A stretch of DNA of 64,000 nucleotides, from positions 273 to 64,272 of the forward strand of contig JALKAY010000007.1 in assembly GCA_023015935.1 (NCBI GenBank), read 5' to 3'. The position numbers and the translations under genes are program-made. The stretch is from Flavobacteriaceae bacterium F08102 (GTDB lineage: Bacteria > Bacteroidota > Bacteroidia > Flavobacteriales > Flavobacteriaceae). Position 1 is the first letter of the stretch. Each line of letters begins with the position of its first letter. The notes below the pieces were generated by a model that had not been told where the DNA came from, ran no database searches, and saw only the letters and a program-made list of their open reading frames with translations. Shown one piece after another: positions 39,358-48,205 of the stretch.

Positions 39358-39365
39358 CAAATATA
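39358..39365 (-). promoter_or_regulatory. Candidate -7 element for miaB
   Basis: TATATTTG on the minus strand, 19 nt before the chosen miaB ATG. Overlaps the alternative upstream reading, which supports the shorter start. No clear -33. Confidence 0.35.
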
Positions 39366-39463
39366 CAACCATTTTATGAGGATACTGACAGAATGACAGC
39401 GTAAAATTATGTTAATTAATCGCCTAAAGCACTTTGATAAAAGCAGAATAAAAAAATTCTACA

Positions 39464-39471
39464 TACTTTTG
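39464..39471 (+). promoter_or_regulatory. Candidate -7 element for topA
   Basis: TACTTTTG followed by CA, 87 nt before the topA ATG. A TTTG at 39433 is 27 nt away, longer than the usual 17-23, so the -33 is doubtful. Confidence 0.35.
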
Positions 39472-39558
39472 CAATCTGAAAATTGAAATAAATAAGCGGT
39501 GTATGCAAAGGAATTTAGATCTTATTTGCTTCAATTTAAAACTTGAACCCAAACAATT

Positions 39559-42066
39559 ATGGCAAAAAATTTAGTTATTGTAGAGTCCCCAGCGAAAGCG
39601 AAAACCATTGAGAAGTTTCTTGGGAAAGATTTTCAAGTGGAATCGAGCTTTGGACATATTGCAGATTTACCCTCCAAGGAATTAGGCGTTGATGTTGAGG
39701 GAGATTTTATGCCGAAGTACAGTGTGTCTTCTGATAAAAAAGCCATTGTAAAGAAATTAAAGGATTTAGCTAAAAAAGCTGAAACTGTTTGGTTAGCAAG
39801 TGATGAGGATCGAGAGGGAGAGGCCATTGCTTGGCATTTATTTGAGCAATTAAAGTTAGATAAAGAGAAAACAAAACGGATCGTATTTCATGAAATAACT
39901 AAAAACGCTATTTTAAAAGCTGTAGAGAATCCGAGGGGTATTAATTATAACTTAGTTAATGCGCAACAAGCGCGACGTGTATTAGATCGATTGGTGGGGT
40001 ATGAATTATCTCCTGTGTTATGGAGAAAGGTAAAAGGTGGGCTTTCTGCTGGTAGGGTACAATCCGTTGCTGTTCGGTTAATTGTTGAACGCGAGCGTGA
40101 TATTGAAAGTTTTAAGGCGGTTCCATCTTATAGAGTAGATGCAGAATTTACGAATTCGAAAGGAAAAAAATTTAAGGCGAAGTTGCCAAAGAATTTTGAA
40201 ACTAGAGAAGCGGCTGAGGCCTTTTTGAAATCGTGTGTTAACGCGGTATTTAAGGTGGAGGACCTACAGAAAAAACCTGCGACTAAGGCGCCTGCAGCTC
40301 CTTTTACCACCTCAACTTTACAACAAGAAGCCTCTAGAAAATTGTATTTTCCGGTAGCTAAAACTATGATGATTGCACAGCGATTGTATGAAGCTGGGTA
40401 TATTACGTATATGAGAACCGATAGTGTAAACTTATCGGATGATGCTAAAAAGGCGGCTAAGGAACAGATTGTTTCAACTTATGGGCAGGCGTTTAGTCAT
40501 CCAAGAGATTATAAATCGAAATCAAAAGGAGCTCAAGAAGCACACGAGGCTATTCGTCCTACTGAAATGTCGAGATCATCTATTTCTGTTGATCGAGACC
40601 AAGATCGTTTATACGATTTAATTTGGAAACGAACCATTGCCTCACAAATGAGTCCAGCGAAATTGGAACGAACAAATGTGCGTATTTCAAATTCAAACAA
40701 TAGTGAAATTTTAACTTCGAATGGAGAGGTAATTAAGTTTGAAGGATTTTTAACAGTCTATTTAGAAGGTACAGACGAGGAGGAAGAACAAGCAGGTATG
40801 CTGCCAAAATTGAGTGTGAATGAGCCGTTACAAAACCAATATATTACGGCTACGGAACGATATACAAGACCTCCTGGTCGATTTACGGAAGCTTCTTTGG
40901 TGAAACAATTGGAGGAATTGGGTATTGGTCGACCATCGACCTATGCTCCAACGATTTCGACGATTCAGAAAAGGAACTATGTTGAAAAAGGGACAGTTGA
41001 TGGTGTTGAACGAAATTATGAAGAAATTAAATTAGAAGACGGTCAACTATCGTCAGTTACCTTGACTGAAAAAGTTGGATCAGATAAAGGGAAGTTAGTT
41101 CCCACCGATATAGGTAAAATTGTCAATGATTTTTTAGTAGCTAATTTTAAAACGATTTTAGATTTTGGATTTACCGCCAAGGTTGAAGAAGATTTTGATG
41201 ATATTGCTGAAGGGAAGGAAGATTGGATTGGAATGATTAAGAGCTTCTATAAGGATTTTCATCCACGTGTTAAAGATGTAGCTGAAAATGCGGATCGTGC
41301 TAAAGGAGAGCGACTGTTAGGGGTAGACCCTGATTCTGGTAAAAATGTTTATGCGCGGTTAGGTAGGTTTGGAGCCATGGTACAGATTGGAGAAGCAACC
41401 GATGAAGAAAAACCGAAATTCGCGAGCTTACAACCTGATCAAAGCTTAGGAACGATCAGCTATGAAGAAGCGATGGACTTGTTTAAATTACCAAAAACCT
41501 TAGGGGAATATGAAGGTGAAGAGGTGGTTGTAGCTAATGGAAGATTTGGACCTTATATAAAGTTTGGGAAAAAATTTATTTCCTTGGCTAAAGGTGAAAA
41601 TCCGATGGAAGTGAATATGGATAGAGCGATTGAACTAATTATTGCAAAACAAGCGGCCGATGCGCCTATCGCATATTATGAAGAATTACCAGTTCAAAAA
41701 GGAGTGGGTAGATTTGGTCCTTTTATAAAGTGGAATAACATCTTTATAAATGTTAATAAGAAATACGACTTTGATAATTTATCTCAAGAGGATATTGAAG
41801 AATTGATTGAAGACAAAAAACGAAAAGAAAAGGAGAAATTAATTCACCATTGGGAAGAAGAAGGAATCCGTTTAGAAAAAGCACGTTGGGGAAGGTTTAA
41901 CTTGATCAAAGGAAAATTAAAAATTGAATTACCTAAGACGACGAAGGCAGCTGAATTTACCTTAGAGGAGGCATTGGATTTGATCGAAAAGAAAACTCCA
42001 AAGAAAAAAACGAGGAAAAAAGCAGCTTCTAAAAAAGCGGCAACGAAAAAAACGACTAAAAAGTAA
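39559..42066 (+). CDS. topA: DNA topoisomerase I
   Basis: 835-aa type IA topoisomerase that relaxes negative supercoils. The Toprim domain (VIVESPAKAKTIEKFL, DEDREGEAIAWHL) is followed by the catalytic core with the active-site Tyr in YITYMRTDSVNLS and HEAIRPTEMSRSS. The C-terminal region has repeat domains (LGEYEGEEVVVANGRFGPYIKFGKKF) without classical zinc fingers, and a Lys-rich tail (KKKTRKKAASKKAATKKTTKK-type, from about residue 810). It is followed 2 nt later by the arginase-fold gene, so the two are probably co-transcribed. Confidence 0.97.
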   Translation: MAKNLVIVESPAKAKTIEKFLGKDFQVESSFGHIADLPSKELGVDVEGDFMPKYSVSSDKKAIVKKLKDLAKKAETVWLASDEDREGEAIAWHLFEQLKLDKEKTKRIVFHEITKNAILKAVENPRGINYNLVNAQQARRVLDRLVGYELSPVLWRKVKGGLSAGRVQSVAVRLIVERERDIESFKAVPSYRVDAEFTNSKGKKFKAKLPKNFETREAAEAFLKSCVNAVFKVEDLQKKPATKAPAAPFTTSTLQQEASRKLYFPVAKTMMIAQRLYEAGYITYMRTDSVNLSDDAKKAAKEQIVSTYGQAFSHPRDYKSKSKGAQEAHEAIRPTEMSRSSISVDRDQDRLYDLIWKRTIASQMSPAKLERTNVRISNSNNSEILTSNGEVIKFEGFLTVYLEGTDEEEEQAGMLPKLSVNEPLQNQYITATERYTRPPGRFTEASLVKQLEELGIGRPSTYAPTISTIQKRNYVEKGTVDGVERNYEEIKLEDGQLSSVTLTEKVGSDKGKLVPTDIGKIVNDFLVANFKTILDFGFTAKVEEDFDDIAEGKEDWIGMIKSFYKDFHPRVKDVAENADRAKGERLLGVDPDSGKNVYARLGRFGAMVQIGEATDEEKPKFASLQPDQSLGTISYEEAMDLFKLPKTLGEYEGEEVVVANGRFGPYIKFGKKFISLAKGENPMEVNMDRAIELIIAKQAADAPIAYYEELPVQKGVGRFGPFIKWNNIFINVNKKYDFDNLSQEDIEELIEDKKRKEKEKLIHHWEEEGIRLEKARWGRFNLIKGKLKIELPKTTKAAEFTLEEALDLIEKKTPKKKTRKKAASKKAATKKTTKK

Positions 42067-42068
42067 CC

Positions 42069-43226
42069 ATGAGTTTTGAATTTCTTTTACCAGTTGACGA
42101 TGCATTGGTTGCGCATGCAACCCTTTTGCCTAATCAATCATTTGGTAAAAATCTTCGAATACATTCAAAGAAAAATGGACTCCCCGATTTAGACGATGTT
42201 CAGTTGGCAATTGTTGCTGTTAATGAGGGTAGAAGAGCTATTGATAATAGAGGGGCGGGAGATGATTTTAATGTCATCCGTAAGTACCTCTATCAATTAT
42301 ATCCTGGAAACTGGTTCTCAAATATTGCTGACTTAGGGAATATTCCACAAGGAGAAACGGAAGAAGATAGTTATTTTGCCTTACAAGCTTTAGTAGCAGA
42401 TTTACTTAAGAAGAATATTATACCTATTATATTAGGAGGAGGTCACGATTTGACTTATGCCAACTATCGCGCCTATGACAGTTTAGAGCAGACGGTCAAT
42501 TTAACGGTAGTAGATAGTCATTTTAATTTAGGGACAATTGAAGATGAATTAACATCTCAATCTTTTTTAAGTAGAATTGTTATGGATGCCCCAAATAATT
42601 TGTTTAACTACAGTATTATAGGGTATCAGACTTATTTTAATTCTCAAGAAGAAATTGATTTGATTGAGAAATTAAATTTTGATGCATATCGCTTAGGTGA
42701 GGTGGCTAATGATTTAAAGTCAGTTGAACCCATTTTAAGAGATGCAGATGTTGTGAGTATTGATATTGGGGCGGTTAGAAGAGCTGAAGCTCCAGCCAAT
42801 AACAATGCAGTACCCAATGGATTTTACGGAGAGGCTATCTGTGCCATTGCACGATATGCCGGTATTAGTGATAAAGTAAGTTCCTTTGGAATTTATGAAT
42901 ACAATGCCAAATACGATGAAAAAGATCAAACTGCTCATTTGATTGCACAAATGATTTGGTATTTTATCGAAGGATACAATTTTAGAAGCAATGAATATCC
43001 ATTTACTTCTAAAAAAGATTACAAGAAATATATTGTCCCAATTGACAATGAAGTAATTAACTTTTATAAGAGCAATAAAAGTGATCGTTGGTGGATGGAA
43101 ATTACCTATCAACATAATAAACTTACCAAGCATGCGTTAATTCCCTGTACGTATGAAGATTACTTAAGAACAGGCAATCAAGTTATTCCAGACAGATGGT
43201 GGAAAACTTTTAGAAAATTAAATTAG
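42069..43226 (+). CDS. Arginase/formimidoylglutamase-fold protein, metal site degenerate
   Basis: 385 aa of the ureohydrolase fold, usually labelled formimidoylglutamase. The first metal motif GGGHD is intact (H126). The second motif reads DSHFN (D149, H151, N153) where active enzymes have DxHxD. The third reads SIDIG (D232, G234) where active enzymes have DxD. Two of the six binuclear Mn ligands are therefore lost. The C-terminal domain (SDRWWMEITYQH, LIPCTYEDYLRTGNQVIPDRWW) is shared by flavobacterial relatives. It lies between topA (2 nt) and gldK (134 nt), a recurrent location. It may be inactive or have altered chemistry. Confidence 0.82.
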   Translation: MSFEFLLPVDDALVAHATLLPNQSFGKNLRIHSKKNGLPDLDDVQLAIVAVNEGRRAIDNRGAGDDFNVIRKYLYQLYPGNWFSNIADLGNIPQGETEEDSYFALQALVADLLKKNIIPIILGGGHDLTYANYRAYDSLEQTVNLTVVDSHFNLGTIEDELTSQSFLSRIVMDAPNNLFNYSIIGYQTYFNSQEEIDLIEKLNFDAYRLGEVANDLKSVEPILRDADVVSIDIGAVRRAEAPANNNAVPNGFYGEAICAIARYAGISDKVSSFGIYEYNAKYDEKDQTAHLIAQMIWYFIEGYNFRSNEYPFTSKKDYKKYIVPIDNEVINFYKSNKSDRWWMEITYQHNKLTKHALIPCTYEDYLRTGNQVIPDRWWKTFRKLN

Positions 43227-43360
43227 TTCGTACACTAAATATAATTTTTTAGCGTTCTTAAAGTGATTCTATGAAATCAAAACAATCATTTTAAACTATT
43301 TATTTGTTTACATAAAACAAAGAAGTATTGCTCCTTTAAGGGGGAAAAATTTTAACATTT

Positions 43361-44764
43361 ATGAGAAAAGTAACCCTATTTTTATCACTTGCTGTTATGA
43401 TATTGGCATCAAGTTGTGGGTCAAATGACCGAGGCGAACTTGTAGCGGTTCAAGCACGTTCAAAATTTTCGGCGGAGAAACCTTTAGGAATGACCTTGAT
43501 TCCAGGTGGTGCATTTACGATGGGTAAAGCTGACGAAGATATTGCTGGAGCTTTAAATACCCCTTCAAGAACGGTAACTGTAAATCCATTTTATATGGAT
43601 GAAACGGAAATTACAAATGGCGAATATCGCTCTTTTGTGTTTCATGTAAGAGATTCTATAGCTCGAACTTATTTAGCGCTTTTAGCGGAGGAAGAGTTTG
43701 CTGGATTATCTGCTGATGCTGGAGATGCCGGCGCTTCTGGAAAGCAAGATGGAATTTTAAAATATAGATTTGCTGAACCAGATACGACCTCTAATGTATA
43801 CTATAAGTATATGATGGATACGTATGGAAGTTTAGGAGATCTAAATTCTCCAACAGAAGGAAAAGCCTTGAATTGGGAACCAGAATTAATCTGGGATACT
43901 GGGGCATATCCTGACGCTAAATATGCGGAGGCTATGGATAGTTTGTATGTACCTATTACCGAAACTTTTGATGGTAGAAGAACAATTAATACCAAAAAAT
44001 TAAAATACTTGTACTTCACTTTTGATAGAGATGCAGCTGCAAGAAATAGCAGTAATCGTAGTGAGTTTATTAAAAAGAATGTGGTAGAAGTATACCCTGA
44101 TACAACGGTTTGGGTAAAGGATTTTAACTACTCGTATAATGATCCTATGCACCAAGATTATTTTTGGCATCAGGCGTATGACAATTACCCCGTAGTTGGT
44201 GTGACTTGGAAACAAGCAAGAGCGTTTTGTGATTATAGAACGCAATTGAAAAATAAACACCTCGCTAACCGACGAAAGAATAGAGGGAGAGTACCAAACT
44301 TTAGATTACCTACTGAGGCAGAATGGGAATATGCTGCTAAGGGTGGATTAGAATACGCTAAATATCCATGGGGTGGTCCTTATACCATCAATGATAGAGG
44401 GTGTTTTAGAGCAAACTTTAAACCAGAACGTGGTGATTACGCAGCAGACGGTGCATTGTATACCATGGAGGCGAAGTCTTTTGAGCCTAATGATTATGGA
44501 TTGTACAATATGGCTGGTAACGTTTCTGAATGGACTGCTACAGCGTATAACCCAGCATCGTATTACTTAGGTTCAACAATGAATCCTAATGTAGATGATG
44601 AGAATAATAAACGTAAAGTTATTCGCGGTGGTTCTTGGAAAGATGTAGCTTATTTCTTAGAAGTAAGTACGAGAGATTACGAATATGGTGACTCTGCGAG
44701 AAGCTACATTGGATTTAGAACAGTGCAAGACTTTATGGGTACAAAATTCGGTAAAGAAAAATAA
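43361..44764 (+). CDS. gldK: Gliding motility/T9SS lipoprotein GldK
   Basis: 467-aa outer-membrane lipoprotein (lipobox ASSC, Cys19). It has a formylglycine-generating-enzyme/sulfatase-modifying fold (MTLIPGGAFTMGKADED, PVVGVTWKQARAFCDYRTQ, FRLPTEAEWEYAAKGG, NMAGNVSEWTA, VIRGGSWKDVAYFLE). GldK (PorK) forms the periplasmic/outer-membrane ring with GldN in the type IX secretion system and gliding machinery. First gene of the gldKLMN operon; the 3' end carries a 17-nt motif shared with gldL. Confidence 0.96.
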   Translation: MRKVTLFLSLAVMILASSCGSNDRGELVAVQARSKFSAEKPLGMTLIPGGAFTMGKADEDIAGALNTPSRTVTVNPFYMDETEITNGEYRSFVFHVRDSIARTYLALLAEEEFAGLSADAGDAGASGKQDGILKYRFAEPDTTSNVYYKYMMDTYGSLGDLNSPTEGKALNWEPELIWDTGAYPDAKYAEAMDSLYVPITETFDGRRTINTKKLKYLYFTFDRDAAARNSSNRSEFIKKNVVEVYPDTTVWVKDFNYSYNDPMHQDYFWHQAYDNYPVVGVTWKQARAFCDYRTQLKNKHLANRRKNRGRVPNFRLPTEAEWEYAAKGGLEYAKYPWGGPYTINDRGCFRANFKPERGDYAADGALYTMEAKSFEPNDYGLYNMAGNVSEWTATAYNPASYYLGSTMNPNVDDENNKRKVIRGGSWKDVAYFLEVSTRDYEYGDSARSYIGFRTVQDFMGTKFGKEK

Positions 44765-44854
44765 TTAATAACCCTATATAACAATTGAACGTAACCAACG
44801 TTTTATAAACCAACTAAACATTTAAATTAACCCAAAAACAAAAAAAGAAAAATT

Positions 44855-45499
44855 ATGGCAAATTCACTTAAAAAGAAAAAAATCATGAACATGATGTACG
44901 GTCTTGGAGCTTCTGTAGTATTGATCGGTGCATTATTTAAAATCTTACACTTTAGTATTGGACCACTCACTGGTGGGGTGATGTTAACCATTGGACTGGT
45001 AACAGAGGCCTTTATATTCTTCGTATCAGCGTTTGAACCAGTAGAAGAAGATTTAGATTGGTCTTTAGTATACCCAGAGCTTGCAGGAGGAGATTCTTCT
45101 GATAGAGAGTCAAGAGGAGATGCTGAGAGTATGTTGTCTCAAAAATTAGACAATATGTTACAAGAAGCAAATCTTGATTCAGATAAAATGTCAAGATTAG
45201 CAGAGAGTATTCAAAACTTTGCTGGAGCTGCAGAGAATATAGCGCCAGCCGCTGATTCAGTAGCCGCTACTTCAAAATATAGTGAACAATTGACCTTAGC
45301 AGCTGCACAAATGGAATCGTTAAACGGATTGTATAAAGTACAGTATGAGAGCGCAGCAAAACAATCTGAATTGAGCGAAGCTGTTGCAGAAAACACAGAG
45401 CGTTTGAAAGATCAAATGGAATCATTAGCATCAAACCTATCATCATTAAATGGTGTGTATGGAGGTATGTTATCAGCCATGTCTAATAGAGTTAATTAA
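44855..45499 (+). CDS. gldL: Gliding motility/T9SS inner-membrane motor protein GldL
   Basis: 214 aa with two N-terminal transmembrane helices (residues about 12-33 and 40-60) and a cytoplasmic helical domain. GldL with GldM forms the proton-driven rotary motor of T9SS and gliding. The charged membrane residues reported as important in F. johnsoniae (K27, H30, E49, E59) correspond to K29, H32, E51 and E61 here, a constant +2 offset. This supports a functional motor. Confidence 0.96.
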   Translation: MANSLKKKKIMNMMYGLGASVVLIGALFKILHFSIGPLTGGVMLTIGLVTEAFIFFVSAFEPVEEDLDWSLVYPELAGGDSSDRESRGDAESMLSQKLDNMLQEANLDSDKMSRLAESIQNFAGAAENIAPAADSVAATSKYSEQLTLAAAQMESLNGLYKVQYESAAKQSELSEAVAENTERLKDQMESLASNLSSLNGVYGGMLSAMSNRVN

Positions 45500-45553
45500 T
45501 AGCCCTATAATTTAATTATAACTAAACTAAACTTAACCTAATTAGAAAATAAA

Positions 45554-47086
45554 ATGGCAGGAGGCAAACAATCACCAAGGCAGAAAATGATTAACTTGAT
45601 GTATCTCGTATTTATCGCGATGCTCGCAATGAATATGTCAAAACAAGTTTTATCTGCTTTCGGTTTCATGAATGAAAAACTGACAGAAGCAAACATGTCA
45701 GCGGAACAAGACAATGCTGCGACGTACGCTAATTTAGCGACCAAAGCAACGGAACAAGCTGAAAAGTTTGGAGAACAAAATAGAAAAGCGCAACAAGTTC
45801 AAGCGTTATCATTAGATTTCAACGCGTTCATAGAAAAAATGAAAGAGGAATTAACCGCTGACGTTGAAGATAAGACCGACTATGAATCGATGGATAGCGA
45901 AAATGCAGGAAATGCATATTTCTTTGAAGGAGAAAAACCTTCAGCAAAAGGACAAGCATTTCTTGATAAAATGAACGAATACAGAACGCAGTTAAAAACG
46001 ATCTTAGGTGATAAATACAGTTCAATAGTTGAAAAAGTTGAAAAGCGTTTTAGCACTCCAGATCAGAAAGTAGAAGATGGAACGCAACCATGGTTGAATA
46101 ACCGATATGAAGGATTTCCTTTAATTACTACAATCACCAACTTGACACAGATTCAAGCGGATATTAAAGCGACAGAGAATGAAATGTTAACCGCCATGGT
46201 GCAAGGACAATTAGAAAGTGATGTATCTATGAAAAACTACACCACAATCTTAGTTCCTGAAACTCCAGCAACTTTACAAGGAACTAACTTTAAAGGTAAG
46301 ATTGTATTAGGAAAATACGACGCATCGTTAAAACCATCCAAAGTTATTGTAAATGGTAAAGAAATTACCAATATCGCTAATGGTGGTGCAATTTTAGACT
46401 TTCCGTCTGGAAATGTAGGTGAGAATGAAATCGTTGGTAAATTCGTCTTTAAAGAAAATGGAGAAGATGTTGAAATTCCAATTAATACAAAGTACGCCGT
46501 AGTAGCTAAACCTAACGGAGCTGTTATTTCAGCCGATAAGATGAATGTTGTATACCGTGGAGTGGTAAATCCAATTACGATCTCTATGCCAGGCGTACCT
46601 GATAATGCAATTACAGCGAGTGCACCAGGCTTGAAAAAAGCAAGTGGTTTAGGTAAATACACCATGACTCCAGGAACTGGAAAGGAAGTAAATATTAAAG
46701 TTACTGGTAAATTACCTACAGGAGAGTCTGTAACGTCTAATCAAACGTTTAGAATTAAAGATATTCCAGCGCCAATGGCTTCAGTAAGAGGTGAGTATGG
46801 TGAGATAAAAATGCCAAAAACATCCTTACAAAAAGTAACGGTTGGAGCAGTATTACCAGACTTTGTATTTGATTTGAAAATAAACGTAAGTGGATTTAGT
46901 ATTAAAGTACCAGGTTCAGCAACGGTTGAGGTAAAAGGAACAAAATTGAATGCAGCCGCTATTAGAGCGCTTAGCAAAGCAAGAAAAGGAGATGTAGTTA
47001 ACATCTTTAATGTAAAAGCAAAATTAGCCGGAAATTCATCTTACCGCTTGAAAAAAGTAAGTGGATTAATGGTAACGATACAGTAA
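45554..47086 (+). CDS. gldM: Gliding motility/T9SS motor protein GldM
   Basis: 510 aa. A single N-terminal helix (MINLMYLVFIAMLAMNMSKQ, preceded by conserved Arg9 in QSPRQKM) is followed by a long periplasmic region of four domains. GldM spans the periplasm and couples the GldL motor to the GldK-GldN ring. Conserved strings include NAYFFEGEKPSAKGQAFL, NLTQIQADIKATENEML and KADKMNVVYRGVVNP-type (here SADKMNVVYRGVVNPI). Length matches the family (about 513). Confidence 0.96.
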   Translation: MAGGKQSPRQKMINLMYLVFIAMLAMNMSKQVLSAFGFMNEKLTEANMSAEQDNAATYANLATKATEQAEKFGEQNRKAQQVQALSLDFNAFIEKMKEELTADVEDKTDYESMDSENAGNAYFFEGEKPSAKGQAFLDKMNEYRTQLKTILGDKYSSIVEKVEKRFSTPDQKVEDGTQPWLNNRYEGFPLITTITNLTQIQADIKATENEMLTAMVQGQLESDVSMKNYTTILVPETPATLQGTNFKGKIVLGKYDASLKPSKVIVNGKEITNIANGGAILDFPSGNVGENEIVGKFVFKENGEDVEIPINTKYAVVAKPNGAVISADKMNVVYRGVVNPITISMPGVPDNAITASAPGLKKASGLGKYTMTPGTGKEVNIKVTGKLPTGESVTSNQTFRIKDIPAPMASVRGEYGEIKMPKTSLQKVTVGAVLPDFVFDLKINVSGFSIKVPGSATVEVKGTKLNAAAIRALSKARKGDVVNIFNVKAKLAGNSSYRLKKVSGLMVTIQ

Positions 47087-47107
47087 ACTATTAAACAATA
47101 AGAAATT

Positions 47108-48004
47108 ATGAATTGGAGAGGACTATTAGTTGTGTGTGTTGCCGTTTTAGCAACAAACTCAATCAACGCACAGGCTAACTTGTTGAATGCGAGGATTCCA
47201 GAAGAAATTGGAATGAAAACCGCTGAACAATTAGCGGCCGATAACGACGGACCATTACCTTATGGGTACATTGATGATAGAGATATCTTATGGTCGAAAG
47301 TGGTGTGGGAATACATAGATTTGAATGAGAAAATTAATTTGCCATTCTATTATCCTATAGATACCACGAATATTAGCTCTAATAGAAGATCTCTTTTCGA
47401 TACCTTATTAAGAGGAATAAAGAGTGGAGAAATTGTAGATGTGTACGATGATTCTTATTTTGAGAATAAACTGACAATGAAAGATATTGAAACTCGATTG
47501 TCTAGAATTGATACCAGTGATGCAGGATATACTTTGATGAATGAGGGTGCAACTTCACTTCCAGACGAATATATTGATAGAATTGATCTTACTGCTGAGC
47601 AGATTGAAGGATTCAAAATCAAAGGAGTTTGGTATTTTGACAAAAGACAAGGGGAGCTTAAATACCGGTTGTTAGGTATTGCTCCAGTTGCTCCAGATGT
47701 AAACTTTATGGATCAGACTGATCAAGAAGACTTAGTCTCTTTGTTTTGGGTGTGGTATCCTGGGGCTCGAGAAGTTGCACATAACATGAAAGTTTTTAAT
47801 GATAAAAACTCTGCGTTCCCACTTTCGTTTGACCACTTATTAAATGCACGACGTTTTAGAGCGAGTATTTATAGAGAGGAAAATATCTACGGTAACAGAG
47901 ATGTGGCCGAATATATCAAAGGAAATGCTTTATTCCAAGTTCTTGAAGCTGATCGATTGAAAGAAGAGATCAGAAATAAAGAACTCGATATGTGGAATTA
48001 TTAA
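47108..48004 (+). CDS. gldN: Gliding motility/T9SS ring protein GldN
   Basis: 298 aa with a signal peptide (about residues 1-21, ending SINAQA). Characteristic sequence DDRDILWSKVVWEYIDLNEKINLPFYYP (about 56-83), VRDVYD-like DVYDDSYF, and the C-terminal IREENIYGNRDV-type region (here YREENIYGNRDVAEYIKGNALF). GldN (PorN) forms the periplasmic ring with GldK. Last gene of the operon, followed by a strong terminator. No gldO paralogue is visible. Confidence 0.95.
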   Translation: MNWRGLLVVCVAVLATNSINAQANLLNARIPEEIGMKTAEQLAADNDGPLPYGYIDDRDILWSKVVWEYIDLNEKINLPFYYPIDTTNISSNRRSLFDTLLRGIKSGEIVDVYDDSYFENKLTMKDIETRLSRIDTSDAGYTLMNEGATSLPDEYIDRIDLTAEQIEGFKIKGVWYFDKRQGELKYRLLGIAPVAPDVNFMDQTDQEDLVSLFWVWYPGAREVAHNMKVFNDKNSAFPLSFDHLLNARRFRASIYREENIYGNRDVAEYIKGNALFQVLEADRLKEEIRNKELDMWNY

Positions 48005-48065
48005 ACATAAGAGGGGGGATACCTAACCTCTCAAGATGTTAAATTTTATAAACTAAAACTAATTT

Positions 48066-48095
48066 AAAACTTCTACCGAAAGGTAGGAGTTTTTT
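48066..48095 (+). terminator. Intrinsic terminator of gldKLMN
   Basis: Stem AACTTCTACC/GGTAGGAGTT (one T-G pair) with GAAA tetraloop and T-run, 62 nt after gldN. Confidence 0.85.
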
Positions 48096-48172
48096 ATTTT
48101 TTTATCAGGTCGTCTAATTAATTTACTGCGTAAACAACCCGTGCCTTCTAAATCAAAACGTAAAAATCACCA

Positions 48173-48201
48173 TTGTAAATCCACAATCTTTTGTACTTTT
48201 C
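48173..48201 (+). promoter_or_regulatory. Candidate promoter abutting the FAD oxidoreductase start
   Basis: TTG at 48173-48175, 18-nt spacer, then TACTTTTC at 48194-48201 (one mismatch to TAnnTTTG at the last base). Only four bases separate it from the ATG, implying a leaderless or near-leaderless transcript. Confidence 0.4.
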
Positions 48202-48205
48202 GCAC

